A DNA stretch of 64,000 nt, from NCBI RefSeq assembly GCF_029227915.1, contig NC_079878.1, forward strand, positions 15,688,001 through 15,752,000. The letters are read 5' to 3'. Under the pieces are notes generated by a model. The model had not been told where the DNA came from. It worked only from the letters and a program-made list of their open reading frames with translations, and did not search any database. This stretch comes from Hydractinia symbiolongicarpus. Taxonomy: Eukaryota; Cnidaria; Hydrozoa; Anthoathecata; Hydractiniidae. A program made the position numbers and the translations under genes. This document shows positions 46,101 through 58,100 of this stretch, one piece after another (the stretch's first letter is position 1; each line of letters starts with the position of its first letter).

Positions 46101-49100
46101 TTCTATTGCTTGCGTAAATATTAACATTTTGAGATAAGTGTAAACGTTTTTCTCAATTGATTGGTCTTTAAGTAAAATTCCTGCACGAACGCTCAACCTG
46201 AAACTGAAAAGATATTTGGTGTGATTATTTTCCACCCATCATGCAAAAGTTCATTCGCCATTTTGTAAAACGCGTGCGATACAGGCATTAAGGTTAATCT
46301 TTGTTGCGCATTTATTTTGCAGTAGAAAAGCGGGGGACGTTTTAAATCGTGAACCCCAAACAAGATGATCGAGCGTGTACTGGTATAGCGACTCTCTCAA
46401 TCTTAACTTCCTTTTCTACATGTCCGAAATAGTATGCAAGACTATACTGTCGTTTTCATAAATTTATTTTTTTCAGCAAATAGAAAAAAATATGCTTCGT
46501 TTTGAAATTAAAAAAAAATCTTTATCTGCATGGTTTAAATAAAACTTCAGGTACATTTATACAGAAAAAAAAATTATACCGCACGTGGGTTTCGTTTTTA
46601 AAATTGTTTGAATAACAGTTGCGGCATAAAGAAAATAATCCATTAAATTTGGACCTGCTATGGTTTCCAATTGTTTCGTCAAATGAAGAAATTATCTACA
46701 ATTAAATCCTTGATAAATTGTCTGTTCCGCCTGTAAGTGCAGTTTTGCAGACTTGCGTCATCCGTGCTCCATCGGCGTTCACCTCCGCATTAGTTAAGAC
46801 CCGCTTGGCTGGATTTCTTGTGTAAGACCTGGTTACCAACGACGAAGGGGCCAGGCAAAAAAGATTTATGTCTACGTAGTTTTTTAACTAAGTCAGGAGT
46901 CGGTGAATTAGCTAGGATGGTCAGGTTGGCTATGAATAGGCTTGCTCGTGGATTTCAAGGACCAGGACTATTCAACAATTCTAAGATCTAAAAGTGTCCA
47001 ACCAAGACGGAAATCTATCGGACGTTTTAACCAACGAAAGTTCTAAGCGAGCCACGGACATGTCTGACCAAACTGGAAATGTGGCAGGCATTTTAATCAC
47101 ATGCCTGAAATGATTTAGGTGTGTGCCAAGGCGCACGCCTTTCCTGAAAAAGATGCCCTGATAGACTAAATGTAAAGTTTTTTTAGCGAAAAATATGGCG
47201 AGCAAAATTACTCGCGTGGACACTCTGACGCAAGCAATTAATTGCTCGGGAGGTTATTTGCTCATGGCAAGGCCTGAAATCCCAGCATTTTTTTCCTGCC
47301 ACACGAAAGCCAGAGCCAAGGAGCTTACCGCTAAAAAGTAAACAAATGACGTCACACTGGAATTCATCTATAATTTTTTTCACATTACCTGTGCACTTTA
47401 CAAGGGGGACCACATGCAATATGACAAGTGGAACGGATTTTATAGAATTTAAAGTGTGTGTGTGTGTTAAGTTATTTATTATTGTTTTGTTTCTGATTTT
47501 GTAATCTCTGAAATGACTGATTTTTCTAAATGTTGGTGTGTTTCATAACCTTTTTGTGGAAGATTGATGGGTAATGGCAATATACGACATGCTGAATAAA
47601 ATTATTTTTGTTGATTTAGATGTGTTTCTCAAAAACCAATCTGTTTTACATTTTGTGTAAACTTTTGTTTACAAACCGTATACAATGTTTCCAAAATAAT
47701 TATTTTTTTTAATTCAAGTTTAATCTTTGCTTATTGATTTTTTGACATTTAGGTTCAGAATTGTTTGTAAAGGGCAGTACAGATCATCATATAAAAGAAA
47801 AAAAATTTTGTGTTCTTAACTGGTATATTTTTACATTTTGTGTAAATTTTTGTGGGAGAGAATGATATGCAACTGAAATAACTGATTTTTGTAGATTTAC
47901 ATTTAATGTTTTCTAAACTATGGCTTTTTCATATTTTTGTATAAGCTTTTAAGGGAAAGACAATATTTAAAATGTGTAAAGAACTTATTTTTGTTGATTT
48001 ATGCTAACTCTTGCAGGCCAACTTTTTGACATTTCAGAATAAAATATTGAGGGTTTTCAACATAATCACTTAGAAGATGTACATATATGAGATTTGTTAT
48101 TTTTGACATTGTTATTATCTGTGTTGTGACTGTTGGTGTTCTTACTGTCGGTTTTGTGAGTATTGGTGTTGTGAGTGTCGATGTTGTGAGTGTCGTTTGT
48201 TGTAACTTTTTATCAACTAGATTTTACACCTTGCAAGCTGTTCTTTTTTTATTTTTGTTGACATTTTGTGTAAGATTTTAAGAACATTTTTTTGTATATG
48301 CATTGCTTACGTCAGCAAAACATCTAAAGCAACTTTTTTTTTAATGGCCTTTTGCCTAAGTGATTTTTCACTAGGCCTTATCAACTAGTGTCATAATATT
48401 ATTTTTTATTTTGATAAATCATTTTCTAATAAAATAAACAATTTAATGGTTATTACAGATGGTCCGTAACAACCATATACGGAAGATTCTTTTCTCATGT
48501 TTTATAGTTTTATTATCTATTTTCATCTTTGCAATCTTATTGTGTCAATAAAATGAGTGGTAGTAATGGGGAGGACAACGTTTTATGTGCCTTATTAATT
48601 GTATTTTTTTATATTTTTTCATGTTTTGTTGTTGTTTGAAAGTAAGAAAGATAAAAAAAAAGAAAAAAGGAGAAGAATATCATCCAAATTTAATTATAAC
48701 ATTTTTTTACTGTTTTTAACAGCATTTTATTAATTCATTCCTAGATTGTAAAAAACATGTCAATAACAATAGGTTAGAATAGGTTAGAATAACATTCAAC
48801 ACAAAATAAAATTTGTTCAGATTGAATTTTAAATGTGTGTTTTTAAGTCATTTGTTTTGGGCATACGTAAAGTAATGTAAGTATGTAAACACTTCCTACC
48901 ATATTTTATTCTTTTCATAGTCGTATTCTTGAGAACTAAAGTTAAAAAATAACTCAAATAAAAGGTAAAATAAAAAAACCTTTCATAGTAACATTTTAAG
49001 TAATAAATTTCATGATCAATCCTTAGCGTAGTTAGCATTGTAATGTTAAATATCGTGATCAGCCGTAGTTCAACTTTCTGTATTTTAATATACATTAAAT

Positions 49101-52100
49101 ATTTTACAAAGTTTAATACATGACTTTACTCACAATTTTTCCTACATGGGTTTAAATTCCCTGCCGAGAACTTTTATGGAACTTGCTCTTCGTATGTTCC
49201 CCACGCCAAAAGAATAGCGCGGTGTACAGGGGTAACGGAATCTTATTGTTACTTTTGTTTTTCAAGGTCTGCATGTCCCGCTGCTCAATAATTTTTAAAT
49301 TTTTAAATAATTTTTATTACGAATTTAAGACAGGGGAAGTTCGTAAGAAACTTTGATAATTTTTAAAATATCCAAACATGCACCACTTGCAAGGTCATCA
49401 ATGAGGTTTCGTTCACAGAGTTTTACTTTAGAAAAACGTCACTTAGGAAGATTTGAACCAGCTGTGCAGCAGAACATTGCATCTAAGTGCAACCTACTAA
49501 CCAACCAGGCTATTGCGACAGAACTGATTTGTAAATATTTAATATTTAATGGAAATTGGTAACCTTTATGTTTTTCGGTCTTTGCTTTTTTGGTGTGTTA
49601 ATTGATACAAAACATATTTTTTTACCACTATTGCATTTATTTGAGCAAAATTGTATATGTTAATTAAACAACAGCACTATTGTGAATGTAATGTAGTTTC
49701 ATCTTTTTAATAGCGAGATATTTTATGTAGCATCTGCATCTTGTTGTATTTTACAACCATTCTAGTTTCTATAAAGAAAACCCACCTTAGAAGTAAAATA
49801 TTTATAAGCACATGTTGCATAATAACTAACCATATGTGCCTAATATATGTAGATGTCAGTAAAATATAACTTACAGCCATTGTTCAAGAACAAAACAGTA
49901 TAATTCTTTTTCTGGAAAATCCTGGTGATCACAGTGAGATCTGAAGTTTACTGGTAAAGTCTTGGAACTTTTTTTGATACTGGGGAACTTACTATGTTCT
50001 GCATTTTAGTTTCCAAAAAAGTTCTGTAACAATTTTTAAGTAAGGTAATAATTAAAGCTATAATATGTTAGCATTTCAATGTCTTCTCTGTCTCTCTTTT
50101 TGTGAATAATTCAAGCCCCAACCAAATATGTCTTTATACAAATTGACCTTATGAAAATGCTTTGAATAAAATATATTGCCCGTCATGGCCAAAACAAGAA
50201 CTATTGTCAGTGGTAATTAAGGTACCAACTCAAATTAACAAAAATTCAGTCAAAATACTTTCAAGTATTTTAGTCACCAGCACAAAATTTGGGCACTGTG
50301 GTAGAATCTTATCTTTTTTGCTGACAATGAGAGATAATTAATTTATCTAAAAAATGTTGACACAGTGACGTATTTTAAATATATATGACAAATAATTAGA
50401 TTTGTAAAATTCTTTGAAAGAATATTTATCCTTAGTTCCCACTCTTAACTTGTAAACACAAATTATTAATTTAATTTACTTAAGTTATTCGCACAAGTTA
50501 TACGTTTTAACTCTAATCACAACTTTTCAATATATGGGTGGAAATTCTTGGTGTAAATGGCAGTCCCTTTTGTACTACCTTTACCAATGCAAAACTTCAA
50601 TTCTGCAAGATCCCAAGTACGGAATTCTTCAGGTGAAATCCTCTATGCTCCAACCTCCTGTCTGAGTAGTACATCACTAAAACTTCTCTTTTAAACTATT
50701 TCTGATGCACCAAATCTGACACGACAGACAGAAACAAGGTATCAGTCTGGATTAAATGCCTGAAAAAAGAGAAAAAAAATTCCTTTTCAAAATAACTTCC
50801 ATGCAACTTTTAGTTCAAATAAGAACACATGTTATAGCTTATCCTCATAGCTGAAAAGTTTTTAAAATTAATAGTCAGCAAAAATAAGTGCACATTGGTA
50901 AATTTGTGGCAAGATATAGCTAGGTTTTGTGGAAATTTTGTATTGTTCGTTTTTATTAAACAAACAAGCATACCCGGCCTATTGTTACCCCACTATTAGT
51001 TAAAACATTCAGGATTTTTAATAATTATGAAAAAGTTCCAGTGTGTTTCCAATGATCAATTGTAAGCAAAAAGAGTTGGAGTATCGCCCGACTACATTAT
51101 ATAGGTACTTTCAATTTAGTTATGTACTTAAGTGACAAACTATACTATGTGTCGTAGTATTCTGTTACATAAGTAAATCATTTATACTTATCTAGACAAT
51201 TGATTTAAAAATTGTAATGTGTCAAAGACAATTTTTAAGCTTGTTTCAAACATGGCATCCAAGTTTCTAAATTTTTTTGTTAGCGTTTGTGCATTTAATA
51301 AATTTTTTAGTTTATTTGTCTGATTTCATATCTAGTGCTGAAGATAAAGACAATGGTTTTAGTTTTCTGGTTTTCCTGAAGCCTAAACCACCGTATGGTA
51401 CCATTAAACCTTTGATAAAAGTTTTACAGGTAATTTTTAAAAATTTTAATCCTCGGAAATTTATGATTCTGTTGCTTATTAACAAATTGTTGAACTGTGC
51501 AAACCCACTTAGGTGGCCAGATATTCCTGAGGTGGAAAATGTTTTCAGAAACTCAAAATTTGGATAATTTGGATAATTTGTCCTGTTCTATGCTATATCA
51601 GTCAATGCACAGGCCAATAGTTGAGCAGTGTTATAGGAAGAACAATAAATTTCTTATAAAAGGTTATTTGCAATACTATTCTAAAATTAAAACTGTCTTC
51701 AATGGATAGCCTCAATGTTTGATTATCATTTTATATTATAAATTTTGCAAGTATTGCTTTTTTATTACTTGTCTTATTTGTTAATCATCAGTTCTTTTTT
51801 TAGGATTTTTTTCCATACAAAGTGCAACAAATATATGCAATCAAACCTGAAGGTTATCGTGAGAGACTGTTGTCAACATCATCACTTAACAGCACAAAAT
51901 ATAAATTTGAGGTAACTTTGAAAATTAATTGTATTTTTTTTAATAGTTCTGTCATGCAGAAAATAATTACTGAATAATTATTGTATTTGTCATCAAAAAA
52001 CATTAATATTTCTTTAACTGTTCATGGAAAACACATCCTCTAATTTATTTTGGTAAGTGTTTAATTTATATAAACTCTGATCTGGTCTGATTGAAATTTT

Positions 52101-55100
52101 AAAGTAAATTATCTTTCTGAGAGTTCTTCTGCCTAAGTGGATTTTTCCACAGGTCCTTTAACCAGTTGAAGTATTGGACAATGTTTGACAGAATTAAGTT
52201 ACAGTGGTCAACAAAATGCAAGGGTATATCAAAAAATTGACACTTTCTAACATCAATGTTAGAAAGTGTGACGAAGCATTTTTTAAAGACTGCCTACTTA
52301 GCCTATGTATCTGCAAAAGTAGAATTTTCACAGCTGGCTGGCTAAAGTCCAGTTGACAATTTCAAGAAATAGACTGAAACTGCCATTTTCTTAGAAGATA
52401 TTTTGAGCAGAATTTTATGGCAAAAAATTCCACGTGAGTCGACGAGTCAGGCTTATGTAAGTGATCATAAATTTGTTGAGACTAAAGTAAAAAATGATAC
52501 AAGAGCGTATTGGTATGAGTAGTATAAAATTTGTGCAACAATAAAATTCTTCGCTGTATTTTTGCTGTTATTAAAGTAAGCTAAATTGATCATAAAATAT
52601 GACAATATACAACCGCGAGCATAATTTTTACAGTTCTCATAACCATATTGTTAGCAAATTTTAATAATTGAATTTCCGCGCCCGAAGGCGTAGGAAATTC
52701 TTTAAAACCGTCGTTTTTTTCTTTCGGAGCATTTTTTGAGAAAAAATCGACCCTGGGATTTCACGTTCATCTGAGAGGAGGATAGTATTGGTATAACTGA
52801 CTAACTAACCCTGTCCCAAATGGTCAATTGAACGTCACAGATTAAAACTTCGTACCCAAGCTCCCTAAAAACTGGGAAATCATCTAAATGATGTTTCAGG
52901 CCAAAATTGGACAAAATTTGGCACACTTAACAAAAAAGGTATGATCCAAAGCATCCAAAGCATCCAAAGCATATGGATATATTGGAGTTGAGCTTATTAC
53001 AAGTCTTACTAACCAGATTATAAAGGATGGTGCTATTCCGAGTGAGTGGCAGTCGAGTGTAATAGTGAATTGTTTCAAGGGCAAGGGTGATGCATTAGAA
53101 GGGGGTACTATAGAGGTTTGAAGTTGGTTGATCAAGTAATGAAAGTTATTGAAAGAGTGATTGATAAGTTACTTAGAGAAAGAATTGATATAGATAAGAT
53201 GCAATTTGGTTTTGTTCCAGGGCGTGGCACTACAGATGCAATATTTTTACTCAGACAGCTTCAGGAAAAGTATTTAGGAAAGAGAAAGAAACTCTATTTT
53301 GCCTTTGTAGATTTAGAGAAAGCTTTTGATAGAGTGCCACGTAAAGTTATTTGGTGGGCTATGAGAAAATTAGGTGTGGATGAGTGGCTAGTTACGATGG
53401 TTCAGTCTATGTACAGCAATGCTAGAAGTCGTGTCAGGATTAACGATTCACTTAGTGATGAATTTAGTGTAAATGTTGGTGTACATCAGGGTTCTGTACT
53501 TAGTCCTTTGTTGTTTATTCTAGTCTTAGAAGCGCTGTCGATGGAGTTCAGAACAGGTTGCCCATGGGAGTTATTGTATGCAGATGATTTGGTTCTCATA
53601 GCAGAGTCGATGGAAGAATTAGTTGAAAAGTTTGAGAAGTGGAAGAAAGGACTAGAAGAGAAAGGGCTGAAGGTAAACACAGCAAAGTCTAAAGTCATGA
53701 TAAGTAGCATTGCAGCCAAGTGTGACCTTGTAGTTGGAAAGTGGCCTTGTGGAGTTTGCAGGAAAGGGGTTGGTAGTAACTCAATTTTTTGTCAGACTTG
53801 CAAGCATTGGGTACATAAGAAGTGCAGTAGTATTAGTGGAAGGTTAAGAGCTGGCATACAGTTTGTATGCAAGCGTTGCAAAGGTGAGATTATAGAGAAT
53901 GAAGTATTTCCAGCTTTAATGATGTACAACAGTGGCTCGTTAGAGATAGTTAAGAACTTCAGTTACTTAGGTGATATGTTGGGCAGTGAAGGGGGTGTTG
54001 GAAGAAGTGTTACTTGCAGGATAGGTTCTGCTTGGAAAAAGTTTAGAGAGTTACTTCCTTTATTGACTAGCAGAGTCCTGTCAATTGAGGTAAAAGGTAG
54101 GTTGTATGAGGCCTGTGTAAGAAGTGTTATGTTGTACGGTAGTGAGACATGGGCAGTGAAGCAGGAAGATCTTGACTGTTTAGAAAGGAATGATATGAGA
54201 ATGGTTAGGTGGATGTGTAATGCCAGTCTGAGAGACAGAAAGAGTTCAGATGAGCTAAGAAGCAGGCTAAGTCTCTGTAGAATTAAAGATGTTATCCAGA
54301 TAAGAAGATTGAATTGGCTGGGGCACTTGGAAAGAATGGAGGAGGATAATTGGGTAAGAAAGTGTAGAGACTTGATAGTTCCTGGGGCAAAGCCCAGAGG
54401 CAGACCGAGAAAGACTTGGCAGGAGGTTATAAGGACAGACTTGATAGAGAGGAAGTTGAGTTTAGATCTAACACAGTCTAGATCAGATTGAAAGAGGGTC
54501 ATTAATATACCCCGTCCAACCCATGCTAGCATGGAAAACGGACGTTAAGCCGAGAATGATGATGATGATGATGATGAACATAATGGTGACATCATAATTT
54601 TGATTTTTCCCACCTAAATGTCATTTTAGGCCAAAATTTGTTCAAAAATTAAAACTACTTTATTTTCAACAAAATTTGGCACAGTTAACAAATAAAGTAT
54701 GCTGAACATGATGGTGACATCAAAATTTTGATTTCTTGTTACCTAAATATCATTTTAGGCGAAAGTTGGTCCAAAAATTAAAACTACTTTATTTTTGACA
54801 AGAATTGGCACAGTTAACAAAAAAAGTATGCTGAACATGATGGTGACATCAAAATTTTGGTTTTTAGTCACCTAAATGTCATTTTAGGCCAAAACTTGTT
54901 CAAAAATTAAAACTACTTTATTTTTGACAAGAATTGGCACAGTTAACAAAAAAGGTATGCTGAACATGATGGTGACATCAAAATTTTGTTTTTTTGTCAC
55001 CTTAAATGTCATTTTAGGCCAATATTGGTGCAAAAATTAAAACTACTTTATTTTTGACAAAAATTGGCAAAGTTAACAAAAAAGTATGCTCAAAATTTTT

Positions 55101-58100
55101 ATTTTTGTCACCTAAATGCCATTTTAGGCCAAAATTGGTCCGAAAATTAAAACCACTTCATTTTCGGCCAAATTTGGCACAGTTAACAAATAAAGTATGC
55201 TGGAAATGATGATGATACAAAAGTTTGATTTTTTGTCACCTAAATGTCATTTCAGGCCAAAATTTGTCCAAAAATTAAAACTACTTTATTTTCGACAAAA
55301 ATTGGCACAGTTAAAGATAATTAACTCCTATATGTACGGAGGTGTGGCACCCGAGGGCCAAAATATGCTGATATCAGCAGCAAATAATTGAAAATCATAA
55401 GGCAGAACCACATTTTTTCAAAATTACCCAGAGTTCCTCAACGTTGTCCGTCACTTTGGCTAGCGCTGAAACATGTGACTAAGACGGGTTGGAAGCTCAG
55501 GGATCGTGGCTTAAAACTAAAGGAATGCAAAGAAATGCCATGAGTAGTGCAAGGGAAAGAAGAGGAATTCTTAAGTAATTTTTTTTCATTGGATTTACAG
55601 AATTTGAAGTACCCCACAATGAGAAGTAAAGAACAGAAACGCCTTTCCGATGTCTGATGATGAGGGATGGTCACATCTGAATAATATTTATTTTGTGATT
55701 TTAAGCTACCTCTAGCCAGTACCATGCCAGCACTCCAGGGAACATTTGTTATTAAATAAATAAGTGATAAAGTACAAGAGCTAAATATATTACTTTAATG
55801 TAGCTAGCTGCACAAAAGATTTTCAAAGCATTCTGTCATTTTAAATAAAAATAGCTAGGTAGTTATTTGGACCTCCCATAGCAGTGAACATTCAAGACTT
55901 GAGTATATAGCTAGTTAGGTATGCAAGACATTGCATGTTGGTAAACATGTTTCCACGACAAACTGAAACCTATATTTCATAAATAAATTATGTAGATTTT
56001 CAGTTTTCTTTTATGAAATAACAAAATTTGGGAAAGTATAGCCAGAAGTAATATTCGCTTGAAGTGGGAAGACCTAAAGTCTTCATGTTAAGACTTAGTA
56101 AAGTGTAAACTGTTTCACATGGAGGACACTTAGTGTAATGTGTTACAAATCCAGTGGAGCACTTGTAGCATTAAGAATTTCTTTTTCATAAACCAACATT
56201 CAAAGGACTTATGATAAAGATAAGCCTATTGTTACTTCTGCAAAGCAAATACAGTTGTTTAGCATTTTTTATTTTGCATAAAAAGTTCCTGTGGATATTC
56301 AAAAATTAATTGTGAGTGGCAGCAGACTGGGCGATTAGTGCAAAGTAAACGTGTTGCAGATCCAGGTGGACAAAAAAATAACTTTCTAACCACTTTGTAT
56401 TTATACGGCATAAAATTTAGATAATGTATTTAGCACTGTGCTTCAGAAGCACATTCCCACTTTATCTGAGCTGGATAAGGCATTTGGTCCTAAACCTGGG
56501 ACACATTTTATCTGTTGGAATTATTTTTAATCCTGAGAATCACTTAGAATGTTATCTGTACACATGGCTTGTCAAAACTGATATGCTGTCAAAAAAAGTT
56601 TATCGGCGTCTCCAAAAATGGCCAAAATTAAGAACTGAGAAACTATGATAGTAGTAAAAAAAAATTTTTGGGTTCATTTCATCAAACTGGTCTAAAAACA
56701 TGTAATACTAAGTTTCAAGTCATTATTTCAATTTTTACTGAAGTAATAGGACTTTTACTTAGTGACAAATGACTGCAGGGACTAATCGGTTTGAAATTAT
56801 TTATAATATTTTAAAAACAAACTTTTTCTCTTGATGTGTTTTTATTTTCCTGCAAAAGTTCCTGCATAGCTTATGTATTAACATTAGGATAAGAACGAAA
56901 AAGTTACCGTGGGACACCGGTTTTAAAGCTTAAAAATTTCCAGCGAGAAATTTGAAAACTAATGAATGACAAAATCGTAAAAGTTTATCTTCAAATTTTT
57001 AATTTTTGTTAATGTAAAAGTAATCCACATGAAAAAAGTTTCTGATGCTTTTTATGAAATCTTTCATATTGGCCATATGGGGTAACTTGATGAACAATGC
57101 ATTTTCCTGCAGGTGTTCTAAAATATGTGTAGCTAGTATAATCTTAAAAAATGTGATGTAATTTTCTTCTTTAAGTTTTGACTTTTAACCCAGCTAAAAA
57201 GCTCAGCCTTGTCCTTTCATGCTTAGTCTAGCTAGCTATAGCGAAAAAGTTTAATATTCAAACTTGACCTATTTTACTGAGTATTAAGTAATAAATGCTA
57301 GTTTAATCCTAAATGTAACTATAGTAGCTAAGCTACCTGTAAGAACAACATCAAACAACATCGAGGTTGTTCTCTTTTGTATACAAACCCATTGTTATTT
57401 TTGTAATAAGTACCAAATTTTATGTGTTCATTTCGTGTGCTTATGAGTGTAACCAAAGTGCCCTGTACGTAAGTCCTAAAAATTTATGTCATTGGCTCAC
57501 TCTTTACGAATGACACCACATAACAAAGGAAAACCATGCTTTGCTATTTCCCGTAACCTATACCGAGATTTGGTTGTTATATATATCAGAATTAATTGTC
57601 TTTAATAAAGAAAGTATGCTGAAAATGTTGGTCACATCAAATTTATGATTTTTTGTCAACTAAATGCCGTTTAAGACCATAAACGTCTCAACCGCAAGAC
57701 TTTCAACCATGAATGATAGGCTGTATTTTTGTTAGCAATTTCTTTTAAAATGTGAGTTTATTATGACACATTGCGTTTTGTTTGCGGTTGTTATAAGATA
57801 TAATGTCACTCGGTGCTTTATCTTCAGAGCTTCATGCACCAAAACTCTTCGAATGTTTGGCACTATAACACAACGAATTAGTAGGTTGTCATCAAATATT
57901 TTGGTAGAGAGCGGAAATTCTTTGAACCCCCAGGGCTTCTTGTTAAATTATTATACCATCAAATTAATACAAAATTAAAAAAATTATAAAAACTGATCAC
58001 TTAGAGAGCCAGTGATTTTTTTTTGCTTAAAATGATATGTAATTTTGTTTTGGTTTTTAATGTTTTTCAGGTAAATATTGTTACACGTGAAAACCTGGTC

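Larger units (their letters stand above)
40958..51335 (+). other. 10.4-kb Trio intron rich in mobile elements
   Basis: Contains a GC-richer patch with two CCAAT boxes (42480-42880), a minus-strand Penelope-like end (44596-45517), TAGC tracts near 45700-45780 and 45925-45940, a copy of the 25.2-kb tract (46560-47097), degenerate repeats (47460-48300), dispersed-repeat copies (49130 and 50518) and a tRNA-like remnant (49440-49518). The remaining AT-rich parts, including 41000-42470, 42900-44590 and 50580-51330, show no gene. Confidence 0.6.
52670..57944 (-). mobile_element. Tandem-repeat element, copy 2 (inverted relative to copy 1), split by two insertions
   Basis: The hairpin end lies at 52670-52700 and the CCCCCAGGG end at about 57927-57944, the reverse order of copy 1. 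About six 128-bp core units lie at 54578-55314 and a final part at 57602-57670. A LINE (52944-54574) and a 2.3-kb TTAA element (55315-57601) interrupt it. The two insertions are therefore younger than the element. Confidence 0.75.
51912..58070 (+). other. 6.2-kb Trio intron holding the inverted tandem-repeat element and its insertions
   Basis: Holds a 14-bp perfect palindrome at 52240-52269, the element copy 2 (52670-57944), the RTE-like LINE (52944-54574) and a TTAA-flanked insertion (55315-57601). The remaining sequence is AT-rich with no exon signal. Confidence 0.65.

Noticed and set aside
48087-48281. Valine-rich 64-aa ORF
   Set aside because: Encoded by a GTTGTGAGTGTCG-type minisatellite.
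53963-54532. 189-aa minus-strand ORF
   Set aside because: Antisense shadow of the LINE reverse transcriptase, which shows clear motifs on the plus strand.
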